Positions 1-9,047 of a stretch of 64,000 nt of DNA are shown piece by piece; the stretch's first letter is position 1, and each line of letters opens with the position of its first letter. The notes beneath the pieces were generated by a model, which saw only the letters and a list, made by a program, of their open reading frames with translations, had not been told where the DNA came from and searched no databases. The stretch covers positions 620,001-684,000 of the forward strand of contig CAWKKW010000009.1 of the NCBI GenBank assembly GCA_963850345.1. The letters run 5' to 3'. The stretch is from CAWKKW01 sp963850345 (GTDB taxonomy: Bacteria > Acidobacteriota > Terriglobia > Terriglobales > Acidobacteriaceae). Both the position numbers and the translations under genes were made by a program.

Positions 1-246
1 CTGGTCGGCCCTCGTCCTCTCCCGGTGCGGGACTATGAGGGCTTCAATCAAGATTGGCAGCGTCGTCGCTTCAGTGCCCGTCCTGGCATGACGTGCCTTT
101 GGCAGATCGCTGGCCGCAGCTCTATCCCTTTCGAAACCTGGATGCAACTCGACCTTCAATACATCGATCGCTGGTCGTTCTGGCTGGATATGCAGATACT
201 GATGCGGACCATCCCGGCGGTCCTCAAGGGTTTTGGTGCCTTCTAG
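1..246 (+). CDS. Undecaprenyl-phosphate sugar phosphotransferase, C-terminal part (5' end outside window)
   Basis: Frame 1 is open from the first base and reads LVGPRPLPVRDYEGF, the conserved GPRP segment of the bacterial sugar transferase family (WbaP/PssY/ExoY type). It continues with the typical RPGMTCLWQIAGRS block and ends in a short hydrophobic tail at a TAG. The family transfers a sugar phosphate to undecaprenyl phosphate at the inner membrane and starts exopolysaccharide repeat-unit synthesis. The next genes (glycosyltransferase, flippase, acyltransferase) fit that pathway. Only about 81 residues are visible, so the membrane part and the sugar specificity cannot be judged. Confidence 0.9.
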   Translation: MVGPRPLPVRDYEGFNQDWQRRRFSARPGMTCLWQIAGRSSIPFETWMQLDLQYIDRWSFWLDMQILMRTIPAVLKGFGAF

Positions 247-326
247 CGCAGCTTTGCTAGCCACAGCCCTCACTCTGTAGACGCAGCCTTACTGGTCACT
301 TACTTACTCGAAAGCAAGTTATACAC

Positions 327-1513
327 ATGCAGATTGGATTCGTCGGTCTTGAAGATCCGCAAAGTATCTGGTCCTACTCCGGTACTCCGTATTGCATGGC
401 TCAGGCACTCCGGCGCCAGGGATGTGATATTTCGTTCTCTCTACACCTGAAGGAGAAGTCGTCAAAGTACGTCCGGGCGATGAACAAGCTCATCCGCACG
501 GTCACGGGCAAGCACATCATTCGCGAGCGCCATCCGGCTGTGACGCGTTGTTACCCGGAACAGACCAATGCGTCTGTAGCTGCGAGCCCGGTAGACGCGG
601 TGCTTGGTACTTCCTCCTTCTACATGGTCACTCGGGAGTGCCCTGCGCCGGCTATCTTCTGGGGCGACACAACCGTTGCCGGCGTTATCGGTCAGTACCC
701 TTACTACCAGAACGTCACTCAGCGAAGTCTCCGCGATTGCCACGCGCTGAAACAGGCCGCACTCCGCTCGAGTACTCTGGCAATCTTTTCCAACCAGTGG
801 GCGGCAGATGTTGCGCGGTCCAGTTACTTCTTTGATGAAGGTAAACTCTGGGTGATCCCCTATGGAGCGAACCTGTTCACCATACCCGACTCTGACGACA
901 TTGCACACTTTCTCTCGTTGAGAAACAGGAGAGATGTGAGCTGGTTTTGTCGGATTGGATTGGATTGGATTGGAAGAGGAAGGGTGCGGAGATTGCCGTC
1001 GAGGCGACCTCGATCTTAAGAAAAGTGGGATTAGACGCTCATCTGACGTTGGTCGGGTGCGTTCCTCCGCCATCCTACGTTCTTCCCGACTTCGTAGCCC
1101 TCACGGGCCGTATGGATAAGCCCACACCCGAAGGCCAGAGCAAGCTTTCGGCTCTTTACGCCCGAGTTCATTTCATGATCCTGCCCACACGCGCTGAATG
1201 TGCAGCAGTATCGCTAGCCGAGACGAGCGCCCATGGAGTTCCTTCCCGTAGCACCGATGTTGGTGGCAATCGTACGCTGGTGTTAGATGGAGTGAATGGC
1301 AACCTTTTCCCGTTTGAAGCAGAAGCTGTCCACTACGCAAACTATGCTTTTCGGCTGCTCGCTGACCCAAGTCACTACTCAACTATGTGCTGGCAACCTT
1401 TTTAGCGATTCCAATCAGAGCTGAACTGGGATGTTGCGGTTTCCCGATTGGCCGAGATCAACACAGTCTTACAACTTAACGGGGGAACCTATGCCTGCTC
1501 TCGGGCAAGTTAG
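327..1513 (+). pseudogene. Family 4 (GT-B) glycosyltransferase, broken by a 5-bp repeat expansion and an amber codon
   Basis: The first reading frame starts at 327 (MQIGFVGLEDPQS) and runs to a stop at 1017-1019. The second half is in another frame from about 947 to 1405. The switch sits on a run of four GGATT units at 952-973. Removing one unit joins the halves as CRIGLDWKRKGAE, which matches the Gly-x-Asp-Trp-x-x-Lys-Gly donor-site loop of GT4 enzymes. The second half carries PTRAECAAVSLAE, the E-x7-E type motif, and DVGGNRTLV. A TAG at 1403-1405 interrupts the same frame, and coding-like sequence (RFQSELNWDVAVSRLAEI) continues to 1513, overlapping the flippase start. The expected role is adding a sugar to the exopolysaccharide repeat unit. 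As read, the gene is inactive. Confidence 0.85.
952..973 (+). repeat. Pentanucleotide tandem repeat (GGATT)4 inside the glycosyltransferase
   Basis: Four perfect GGATT copies followed by GG lie exactly where the reading frame breaks. Three copies would restore one continuous frame. Five is not a multiple of three, so any gain or loss of a unit switches the frame. This fits slipped-strand mispairing, but a read error is also possible. Confidence 0.85.
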
Positions 1514-2792
1514 GAGCCTGCTGAGCCGGGCGAGTCAAAGCGATCTCGCGAAGAATACGGCGAAGTTGGCGATGGGGCAAGGATTACGACTCGCGATCCA
1601 GGCTGTGTACTTTGTAATGATCGCCCGCAGTCTTGGGCCAAAACAGTATGGCGCATTTGTAGCTATGACGTCGCTGGTTGCTGTTGCGGCGCCTTTCGCC
1701 GGCTTTGGCAGCCCGATGATTCTGCTGAAGTATGTCGCTCGGGATCGCGCCCAGTTCCCTGTATATTGGGGCAATGGTCTGCTCACAATTCTCATATCCG
1801 GCTTTCTACTTTCTTTCCTGATCCTCGGAATTTGCACCTTCCTGCTTGGTCATGGTTTTTTCTTTCTCACTATTCTGGTGTGCATCTCAGACTTACTCAT
1901 GATTCGTGTCGCTGAGCTTGCCACCTTTGCATTCGCAGCCATCGGGCAGATGGGCGAATCGGCAAGAATCAACGTCTACATCACTTCTACCAAGCTGCTG
2001 GGCATAGTCATTCTGACGAGCATAACTCGTCATCCTGGCGTCAAGGACTGGACCTATGCCTATGTGCTCGGAAGTCTTATTTGTTTCGTCTATACCTTTA
2101 TCCGTACGACTAAAGCCGCTGGGGCCATTCATATCCGGCCGAAGCAGGCCTGGAAGAACTTACCGGAAGCCAGCCTTTTCGCCATAAGTACCTCGTCGGC
2201 GACAATCTACAATGATATTGATAAGACGATGGTCGGGAAACTCGCCAGCTTCACCGATACCGGAATCTATGGCGCAGCGTACCGCATCATCGACGTGAGC
2301 CTCGTCCCCGTCCGCGCCATGCTCTCCGCCGCGTATCCTGAATTCTTCCGGCTTGGAGTTGGGGGACCGCTTGCCACGAAAAAGTATGCCTACAAGCTGA
2401 TCAAAAGGTCGACTCCGTTTGGCGCCCTGGTCGCAGTCTTGCTGATCGTCGGGGCGCCCGTAATTCCTCATGTGCTGGGCAAGAACTATCTTTCCGCCGT
2501 CGAAGCAGTACGCTGGCTGGCGATCATCCCATTCCTTCGCTGCATTCATATCTTCCTTGCCGACGGTCTAACTGGCGCCGGGTATCAGGGGAGTCGAACT
2601 CTGGTCCAGGTCGGCATCGGTGTATTGAACGTGCTCCTGAATATCTACTTTATTCGCACCTGGGCTTGGCGCGGTGCGGCCTGGAGCAGCGTGATCTGCG
2701 ATGTGGCACTCGCCGTCACTCTTTGGGCGGTATTTCGGTACATCACCGTCGCAGAGAGCAAGAGAGTGGCCGCAGAATCGGTCCCCGTATGA
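1491..2792 (+). CDS. Polysaccharide flippase (Wzx / MATE-like membrane protein)
   Basis: Predicted 433-residue integral membrane protein with about twelve hydrophobic segments, typical of the polysaccharide biosynthesis / oligosaccharide flippase family that moves lipid-linked repeat units across the inner membrane. The start at 1491 (MPALGQVRS) is chosen because the flippase-like sequence begins there, shortly before LAKNTAKLAMGQGLRLAIQ. An ATG at 1431 in the same frame falls inside the remnant end of the upstream glycosyltransferase. ARSLGPKQYGAFVAMTS is the usual conserved loop after the first helix. It is intact, although both flanking genes are broken. The sugar it exports cannot be predicted. 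Confidence 0.85.
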   Translation: MPALGQVRSLLSRASQSDLAKNTAKLAMGQGLRLAIQAVYFVMIARSLGPKQYGAFVAMTSLVAVAAPFAGFGSPMILLKYVARDRAQFPVYWGNGLLTILISGFLLSFLILGICTFLLGHGFFFLTILVCISDLLMIRVAELATFAFAAIGQMGESARINVYITSTKLLGIVILTSITRHPGVKDWTYAYVLGSLICFVYTFIRTTKAAGAIHIRPKQAWKNLPEASLFAISTSSATIYNDIDKTMVGKLASFTDTGIYGAAYRIIDVSLVPVRAMLSAAYPEFFRLGVGGPLATKKYAYKLIKRSTPFGALVAVLLIVGAPVIPHVLGKNYLSAVEAVRWLAIIPFLRCIHIFLADGLTGAGYQGSRTLVQVGIGVLNVLLNIYFIRTWAWRGAAWSSVICDVALAVTLWAVFRYITVAESKRVAAESVPV

Positions 2793-2893
2793 AGGAGGCG
2801 AATCGTCTCACCCGCTGCCTCCTGCTCACACACCCAACCAAGGCCAGACGCGCCCATGTGGACCGTCTGGCCTGCCCGGGATTGAAATTTCAA

Positions 2894-4903
2894 ATGTTTT
2901 TGGTTAAATCGACCAATCCGAATTACAGGCCTGACGTTGACGGACTGCGCGCGGTAGCAGCCCTGATGGTACTCGGCTATCACATAGGTACCCGATTCCT
3001 CCACGGAGGCTTCATAGGGGTCGTCATCTTTTTCGTCATCTCTGGGTATCTCATTACGAAGATTCTTTACAAGGAGAACAACGAAGGAAGATTCTCGTTA
3101 TCCGCCTTTTATGTTCGCCGTATCCGTCGTATTGCGCCCGCCCTAATCGGCGTGCTTATCGTCACCACGGTAGTTTCGTATTTTGCCCTGCTCCCAAGTG
3201 AACTGAAGGATTATTCCCACTCGCTGCTAGCGGCTATCTTCTCCGTATCAAACTTTTACTTCTGGTCGCAGGCTGGCTATTTCGACGCGCAGGCACTCTC
3301 AAAGCCTCTGCTTCACACTTGGTCCCTCGCGGTGGAGGAGCAGTTCTACATCTTCTTTCCAGTTTTGCTCGCGTTCGTCTTTCGCTTCAAGCGACGCTGG
3401 CTCATTCCGGTCTTTGCCCTCCTCGCCGTCTCCTCACTTGCGCTCAGTGCCTGGGCCGCATTTCATAGCCGCGACTTCGCTTTCTATTGGCCCGTCACCA
3501 GAATTTGGGAATTGCTCTGAGGCGCTTTCATTGCGATCGGAGCAACGCCGGTCATCAAGTCGGCTTCAGGCCGGAACGTCGCATCCCTCCTCGGCCTGGG
3601 GCTGATCTGGTTTGCCGGCGATCGCTACTCGGATGCGACTCCGTTCCCGGGCATTGCGGCTCTCGCGTCTTGCATTGGAACCGCCCTCATTATCATCGCC
3701 GGAACGAACGGCACTACTGTCGTCAACCGCTTACTCAGCCTACGCCCGGTCGTCTTCATCGGTTTAATCTCCTATTCCCTCTATCTCTGGCACTGGCCGA
3801 TTCTCGTGTTCTAGTCCATGGGCGAAGGCATCGGAGGCGGAGTACCGGTGATAGCTACGCAAGTCTCTGATGGCTGCCGCGTCAGTCATCATGGCGATGC
3901 TTTCCTGGTACTTTGTCGAGCGACCCTTTCGAATCCCAAATAAACGTACTCCGACCCGCAGAGCGTTCGAAGTCGCGGCAGCATCCGCTGCTATTCCTGC
4001 GGCCGCAGCGTGCGTCTTTCTACTTTCCAATGGACTTCCTTCACGCTTTCCTGCCGCCCCAATCAGCGTCGCTTCTCATCTGGGCAACGGTCACGGTGCA
4101 GACCGCGCACACTATCGTGCGGGCTCCTGCTTTATCACTTCCTCGTACAAGTATGCGGACTACCAACCTGCCTCGTACTTGCACGAAGATGCCAGCCGAC
4201 CAGATTATCTGATCATAGGAGATAGTCACGCTGCGCAACTCTATTATGGATTGTCCGCTGTTTTAAAAGATGCGACCTTCCCCCAGGCCACCGCGTCTGG
4301 TTGTAAGCCGTCACTTCGCCAAGGCATGGATCCGGATGACAACTGCGTCCAGCTCATCAGTCACGTGTGCATGACTATTTGCCTCATGCTCGGCTGAGAG
4401 CCGTACTGATTGGTGGGAACTGGACAGAGAGCGACCTCGGCCGGCTCGGTGAAACGCTGGCCTACATGAAGAGCCTGCATCTGCAACCCGTCCTCTTCGG
4501 ACCCGTCGTCCAGTACGACTCCCCTTTGCCTAGGCTACTCGCCATCTCAATCAAGAAGTCGGACGCCTCTTATCCAGTCGCGCACCGGATTGCCGCCTCG
4601 CGGAACCTCGACCGGAAGATGGCTGCACTGGCGGCAGACTCGTGGCACGTAGAGTATGTATCGTATTACAAGGCATTGTGCGACGGTTCAGCTTGTATGG
4701 AATACGCGGCGCCGGACGTGCCGCTGCAGGCCGACACAACCCACTTCACGTCGCTAGGTTCGGTGGTCTTCGCAGGCAAGCTCAAAGACAATCATGTCTT
4801 CGGGACACAAGATAGTCTTGCCGAGAGAAGGCAGGTTTTTGATTTCTCGTCGCGGATGAAGTCTGAAAGTACCGGAGCACTTACTGCTACTACTCGCCAG
4901 TAA
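2894..4903 (+). pseudogene. Acyltransferase 3 (OafA/YrhL type) with C-terminal SGNH domain, multiply interrupted
   Basis: The frame opens at 2894 (MFLVKSTNPNYRPDVDGLRA). It shows the acyltransferase-3 signature DVDGLRAVAALMV, a GVVIFFVISGYLIT helix and the LHTWSLAVEEQFY motif. An in-frame TGA lies at 3518-3520, after which GAFIAIGA continues. An in-frame TAG follows at 3812-3814, just after YLWHWPILVF. A +1 shift near 3856 leads into SWYFVERPFR. A further shift near 4367 leads into HDYLPHARLRAVLIGGNW. The SGNH part has the GDSHA block (DYLIIGDSHAAQL) and a late DTTHFTSLG block with the catalytic His. Such proteins O-acetylate exported polysaccharides. Four independent lesions of different kinds point to real decay. 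Confidence 0.8.
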
Positions 4904-4910
4904 GTGCTCC
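4874..4910. repeat. Perfect 13-bp inverted repeat spanning the acyltransferase stop codon
   Basis: GGAGCACTTACTG at 4874-4886 is perfectly complementary to CAGTAAGTGCTCC at 4898-4910, with an 11-nt loop. The TAA stop of the acyltransferase frame (4901-4903) is inside the right arm. No T-run follows, so it is not a canonical intrinsic terminator. It may protect the 3' end or be a recognition site. Confidence 0.7.
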
Positions 4911-5006
4911 GAGAGCTCGCCGTACCCGCATAGTTGTGTGTACGAGATGTTTTCAGTTATAGGTAGGTAAGAATAGCGGGAAGGAAAATAAGAGTCAGAG
5001 TAAGTT

Positions 5007-5056
5007 AAAGGGTAAGGGCGGCTCTCAACTTGAGCCGCTCTTACCCTTTCTGCTTT
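5007..5056. terminator. Bidirectional intrinsic terminator between convergent genes
   Basis: A 15-bp stem pairs 5010-5024 (GGGTAAGGGCGGCTC) with 5032-5046 (GAGCCGCTCTTACCC) with a single G-U wobble and a 7-nt loop. It is followed by TTTCTGCTTT on the plus strand. The flanking AAAG/CTTT extends the stem. It separates the plus-strand acyltransferase from the minus-strand GH39-like gene and can serve both. Confidence 0.8.
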
Positions 5057-6866
5057 AGTTGATCGTGATTAGGTGGCTGGCGCTCGAGATTGTGCCAGTC
5101 TGATCTTTAAGGGTCAGTGTGATGGTATAGCTTCCAGCCTTTGCATAAGTATGAGAGGCGCTAGTTACCCAGCTTGCCCAGGAGCCGTCGCCAAAGGAGA
5201 TGCTTCGGCCAACGATCGTCGAGCCACCCGTCTGGGATGCGGTTGCAGTGACAACAGCAGGATGAGTTGCGGTGGAAGGAGTTACGGCCAACACGGCTTG
5301 TAGAGCAGTTGGGGTCGGTGTCGGGGTCGGGGTCGGTGTCGGTGTAGGTGTAGGTGTCGGTGGCGGGGTCGTTACTGCCGTCCCTTTCACGGAGACCGCG
5401 ATGGTCGAGTAAGCCGGAACAGAGACTTGGGCTGTGTAGCCGCCAGTGATCGCGGTGAGTGCAACGGCGCTGCTGGTGATCTGCCCGTTGCCCTTGTTTA
5501 GAAGATACTGGGTGCCTGTGGGAGCGCTGAAGCCAGGGCTGGTCAGGTTGACAGTGACTGCACCATACGCGGTCGAGGTCGGGTTGATGATCACTATGCT
5601 GTCCGCCGATCCGGTGTAGAACGCCGATGTTTGGATTCCCGATGTCGTGGTTCCAGGCGAAACAGACACTGCCATGTGTCCGCCTGCCTGCAGATCAAGA
5701 TACTGAGGCGAGGCAAATAACTGGTAGGCATAGAACTGCGGGTATGGTGTGTATGCCGCGGGGCTGCAATTCATCGTCGCGTTCCATTGACCGAGAACGC
5801 AGAAGTAGTTGCCGGTTGCATTGAAATAACCAAGCATGCTCGGAACTGTAGGCATTCCACTGTAAACGACGTTGAGCAGGTCCGTAATGGCCAGGCCGTT
5901 CCACAAAGGTGCGTAGGTCGGGTCATTGCGGCAGCAGTCCACTGAAAATGCCCAGCCGTCATTGAATTCGCTGACGAAGATTGGTGTCGATGCCGCGTTC
6001 GGTTGGTGACCCTGTCTGACCAGTGGCTCCAGAAGCTTGTAGTAATAGGCCAGACCACCCGAAGGAGCTTGTGTCATCGTATACAACTGCGACCAATTCA
6101 TGCCCGCCTGTATGTTTGAAAGTCCACTCAGGTAGTTGTGATAACTCACAAAGTCGACATAGGGTGCTGTGGACGCATTGTTCAGCAGCGCCGGGATCCA
6201 CACCGGCCCCAGTACTTTGACCCGTGAAATCACCGGACCGCCGGTGCGAATAGGCTGTCCATCCGCTTTGGCTTGCGCGTGCATGGCCGACGCAGCCGAG
6301 GCAAACATCGAAATGTAGGCATTCAGGCGGGCCGTGTCATCCGTAATGCAAAGAGAGTTGTTCAGCTCTGGCTCATTCCAGATCTCATAATCCTCTAACA
6401 CGCCGGGGTAGTTCTTATCTGCATAGGCCACAACGGAAGCAGCCATCTGGCCCCACGTCTGCACATTAGAAGGAGCAGCGCACGTGCTCGGAGCGAGCGA
6501 CGCCGGGGTTCCGAACATCACACCCAAGGGGTGAATGCCAGCTGCCTTCATGCGCGCCAAGGTCTGACCGAAGCTCGTGAAGTTACCAGTGGAAGTAGCG
6601 TAGATTTGCGGGAGATTGATCCAGAAGCGGGTGTGGTTCAGCCCGGCCCCGGTCATCGTGTTGATCGCAGCAGAGTTTGTCAGGCTGGATCCTATTCCGC
6701 CCACGGTTAAAAGGCCGCTCGGAATCACGGGTGTTGCACCGTTTCTGCCGCCAAAATCTGCCGAAACAACCTGCGCCTGCGCACTGCAAGCGGTTAAAAG
6801 TGTTGCAATTACAAGACCGGAAAAATAGGCCCGGATAGACTTGAAGGAAATGGCATGTACAGACAT
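5055..6866 (-). CDS. Secreted GH39-like (clan GH-A) glycoside hydrolase with Pro-Thr linker and PKD domain
   Basis: 603 residues. A signal peptide occupies about residues 1-32 and ends near SAQAQ. The catalytic TIM-barrel-like region follows. YEIWNEPEL carries the probable acid/base Glu165 and FVSEFNDGWA the probable nucleophile Glu300. The pair of Glu residues after strands 4 and 7 is the hallmark of clan GH-A, and the NEP context fits GH39-like enzymes. After about residue 500 comes a Thr-Pro repeat linker and then a PKD-type beta-sandwich (ISFGDGSWASW, SHTYAKAGSYTITLTL). It is paralogous to the gene at 7557-9047, which lacks the linker and PKD domain. The substrate is not predictable; a plant or microbial polysaccharide is likely. 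Confidence 0.8.
   Translation of the reverse strand: MSVHAISFKSIRAYFSGLVIATLLTACSAQAQVVSADFGGRNGATPVIPSGLLTVGGIGSSLTNSAAINTMTGAGLNHTRFWINLPQIYATSTGNFTSFGQTLARMKAAGIHPLGVMFGTPASLAPSTCAAPSNVQTWGQMAASVVAYADKNYPGVLEDYEIWNEPELNNSLCITDDTARLNAYISMFASAASAMHAQAKADGQPIRTGGPVISRVKVLGPVWIPALLNNASTAPYVDFVSYHNYLSGLSNIQAGMNWSQLYTMTQAPSGGLAYYYKLLEPLVRQGHQPNAASTPIFVSEFNDGWAFSVDCCRNDPTYAPLWNGLAITDLLNVVYSGMPTVPSMLGYFNATGNYFCVLGQWNATMNCSPAAYTPYPQFYAYQLFASPQYLDLQAGGHMAVSVSPGTTTSGIQTSAFYTGSADSIVIINPTSTAYGAVTVNLTSPGFSAPTGTQYLLNKGNGQITSSAVALTAITGGYTAQVSVPAYSTIAVSVKGTAVTTPPPTPTPTPTPTPTPTPTPTALQAVLAVTPSTATHPAVVTATASQTGGSTIVGRSISFGDGSWASWVTSASHTYAKAGSYTITLTLKDQTGTISSASHLITIN
5310..5366 (-). repeat. Hexanucleotide repeat encoding the Thr-Pro linker
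   Basis: About nine imperfect copies of a GGTGTC/GGGGTC-type hexamer on the plus strand encode alternating Thr and Pro residues between the catalytic and PKD domains. Changes by whole units keep the frame, so linker length can drift without breaking the gene. Confidence 0.75.
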
Positions 6867-6959
6867 AGGTATCCCTTTTCTCTGTCATAGGCAATTCCAA
6901 GCAAGGTGCCACTGATCTTGCAAAATTCAGGTTCACGGTGCAAGGCGTGCCAGGATTTA

Positions 6960-7070
6960 GGTTTTAATTTGGGTAGATACTAGCACCGGAATAAAAACAA
7001 TCAATAGCCAAGTTACGGTTAACCGCCGAAATTTATTACGTCCGTAACCGCAAGAAAAGTATTGACACAT
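6960..7070. promoter_or_regulatory. Upstream region shared with the second GH39-like gene
   Basis: Upstream of the 6866 start there are blocks also found upstream of the 9047 start: TTTTAATTTGG, a TGCTAGTAT-like minus-strand block, CCGAAATTT (7026-7034) and AAGAAAA followed by TTGACA (7062-7067). In the other gene the TTGACA lies at 9241-9246, almost the same distance from the start (194 against 196 bp). This suggests co-regulation. On the plus strand TTGACA could also be a divergent -35 box. Confidence 0.4.
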
Positions 7071-7233
7071 TTGAAGGTGAACCGATTAGCAGAGATAAGC
7101 AGAGAAGAATGAGTTAGAAAGAGTATCTCGCGTGTTACTCGGCGGAGTATGGACGCGCTGATTACGTCGATGAATTGTGACGAAGGATCCTATAAGCGCC
7201 AGTTAGTAGTGGTGAAAACGGCTAAGTGTGGAG

Positions 7234-7265
7234 AATGCGCCGAGGAGTGTCGGCGCATTTTTTTT
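7234..7265 (+). terminator. Strong intrinsic terminator with no upstream plus-strand gene
   Basis: A perfect 10-bp stem pairs AATGCGCCGA (7234-7243) with TCGGCGCATT (7250-7259) over a 6-nt loop, and runs into eight T residues (7258-7265). It is oriented to end a plus-strand transcript, yet no plus-strand coding sequence lies between 4903 and 10021. It may close a short non-coding transcript that starts in the GH39 upstream region. Confidence 0.8.
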
Positions 7266-7556
7266 GGGCGGAAAGTTTTGACGAAAGGATGAAAGGCAGA
7301 GGGATGAGCCTCGACGCCGAGCAGTGGGGCATGCCCTAAGGAACCGCCTTCAGCGCGGGTTGACGTGCACTGAAGTAGCAAGTCGAGAAGGCCGTCGAGG
7401 TGGACTAGGCTGACTTGGAATTGGGATGGAGTTGTTCGAGGGCTAGGTATAGCTATGCACCCCGGTAGGCGCATCTCTTACTTTGGATCTTCGGGTGAAG
7501 CGAGATTGTTATTCCAGGTCGCGTTTCACCCGAGAACACCGGTTGTAGCGGCTTAC

Positions 7557-9047
7557 TTACTTCACAGTGATCGAAACGGTTGAGTAAGCAGGGACCGCAA
7601 CCTTAGCCGCGTATCCGCGGGTAATGGTTGTGAGCCCGACCGACTTGGTGGTGATCTTCGAGTTGGAGGCATTCAGCAGGTTCACCGTTGCTGTAGATGC
7701 GCTCCACCCCAGGTTTTTCATGTCGACCGTCACGCTGCCATAGTTGGTGCCCGTAGGATTGACGATCACCACGCTATCCGCGGACCTGGTATAGAAGGCA
7801 GTCGCGCCCAACCCCGAAGTCGTACTCTGGGGTGAGACCGCAGCAGCCATATGTCCGCCCGCCTGTAAGTCGAGATACGCAGACGATGCAAACAGCTTAT
7901 ACGCATAGAACTGCGGGTAGGGCGTGAGTGCCGCCGTATTGCAATCCATTGCGCTGTTCCACTGGCCCATGATGCAGAAGTAATGACCGCTTGAGTTGAA
8001 GTAGCCGAGCTGGCTCGGAACTCGCTTGGCACCGCTGTACACCACGTTCAGGAAGTCGGTGATGGCTACACTGTTCCACAGCGACCCATAGGTCGGATGA
8101 TTGCGGCAGCAGTCCACCGCAAAGGCCCAGCCGTCGTTGAACTCGCTGACGAAGATGGGGGTGTTGGCTGCGTTTGGCTGCTTGCCCTTGCGAACGTACG
8201 GTTCCATCAACCGATAGTAGTACCCAAGGCCGCCAGTGGAAGCCTGCGTCATCGCATACAGCTGGCTCCAGTTCATGTGCTTTTGAATGTTCGTCAGACC
8301 CGACAGATAGATGTGGAAGGTGACAAAGTCAACGTAGGGCGCGGTTGCTGAGTTATTTACCAGAGCAGAAACATAAGTGGGTCCTTCAGCAGCAACTCGG
8401 GAGATCGTCGGTCCACCGGTGTGGATCGTACGTCCGTCGGCCTTGGCCTGCGCATGCATGCGCGAGGCGGCCGCTCCGAAGATGGCAACATATGCGTTCA
8501 GGTTCGCCGTCGCACTCGACCCACACATCGAGGCTGTTAATTCCGGCTCGTTCCAGATCTCATAATTCACAATCACGTTAGGGTAGTACTTGTCCGCGTG
8601 CGCCACGACTGCGGCGGCCATCTGGCCCCACTTTGTCGGGTTCGAAGGCGGCGTACAAACTTTTGCACCAAGGGATTTGGGTGTTCCAAACATCACAGCT
8701 AAGGGGTGGATGCCCGCGGCCTTCATTCTGTTCAGCGAAGAATCAAGGCTGCTGAAATTCGCCGTAGATGTTGCGTAGATCTGGTTGAGATTGACCCAGA
8801 AACGGGTCTGGTTGAGACCGGCCCCGGTCAGTGTGCTGATGCCGGTTGAATTGCTTAGACTGGAGCCGATTCCTCCAACCTGCAAAAGGCCACTCGGAAT
8901 GACCGGTGTTGCACCACTTCGATTGGCAAAATCGGCTGATACGGTTTGGGCTTTCGCGCCACAAGTGGCGAGTAGCGTGATTGCTGCGAGAACTGCTCCG
9001 GAGAATAGCGAACGTGCTGACCGAGTCGAGGGGGAGTGAATGAACAT
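7557..9047 (-). CDS. Secreted GH39-like (clan GH-A) glycoside hydrolase, single-domain paralogue
   Basis: 496 residues with a signal peptide ending near GAKAQ. The mature sequence opens TVSADFANRSGATPVIPSG, close to the mature start of the 5055-6866 protein, and stays collinear with it throughout. The probable catalytic residues are Glu167 in YEIWNEPEL and Glu302 in FVSEFNDGWA. Conserved Cys pairs (VDCCRN and others) suggest disulphides in the exported protein. It stops right after the small beta-rich domain that follows the barrel (PAYSTVSITVK). It therefore lacks the Pro-Thr linker and PKD domain of its neighbour. The pair looks like a tandem duplication followed by gain or loss of the binding module. 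Confidence 0.8.
   Translation of the reverse strand: MFIHSPSTRSARSLFSGAVLAAITLLATCGAKAQTVSADFANRSGATPVIPSGLLQVGGIGSSLSNSTGISTLTGAGLNQTRFWVNLNQIYATSTANFSSLDSSLNRMKAAGIHPLAVMFGTPKSLGAKVCTPPSNPTKWGQMAAAVVAHADKYYPNVIVNYEIWNEPELTASMCGSSATANLNAYVAIFGAAASRMHAQAKADGRTIHTGGPTISRVAAEGPTYVSALVNNSATAPYVDFVTFHIYLSGLTNIQKHMNWSQLYAMTQASTGGLGYYYRLMEPYVRKGKQPNAANTPIFVSEFNDGWAFAVDCCRNHPTYGSLWNSVAITDFLNVVYSGAKRVPSQLGYFNSSGHYFCIMGQWNSAMDCNTAALTPYPQFYAYKLFASSAYLDLQAGGHMAAAVSPQSTTSGLGATAFYTRSADSVVIVNPTGTNYGSVTVDMKNLGWSASTATVNLLNASNSKITTKSVGLTTITRGYAAKVAVPAYSTVSITVK

Larger units (their letters stand above)
6867..7556. other. Intergenic region between the two GH39-like genes
   Basis: 690 bp without a convincing coding sequence. 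It holds the shared upstream region and the plus-strand terminator described separately. It also has an imperfect hairpin at 7488-7533 (TCGGGTGAAGCGA paired with a later TTTCACCCGA) just beyond the stop of the second GH39-like gene, which may be its terminator although it lacks a T-run. Confidence 0.6.

Noticed and set aside
5310..5366. Possible CRISPR or minisatellite array
   Set aside because: The repeat unit is a 6-bp codon pair encoding Thr-Pro within a protein linker; there are no spacers.
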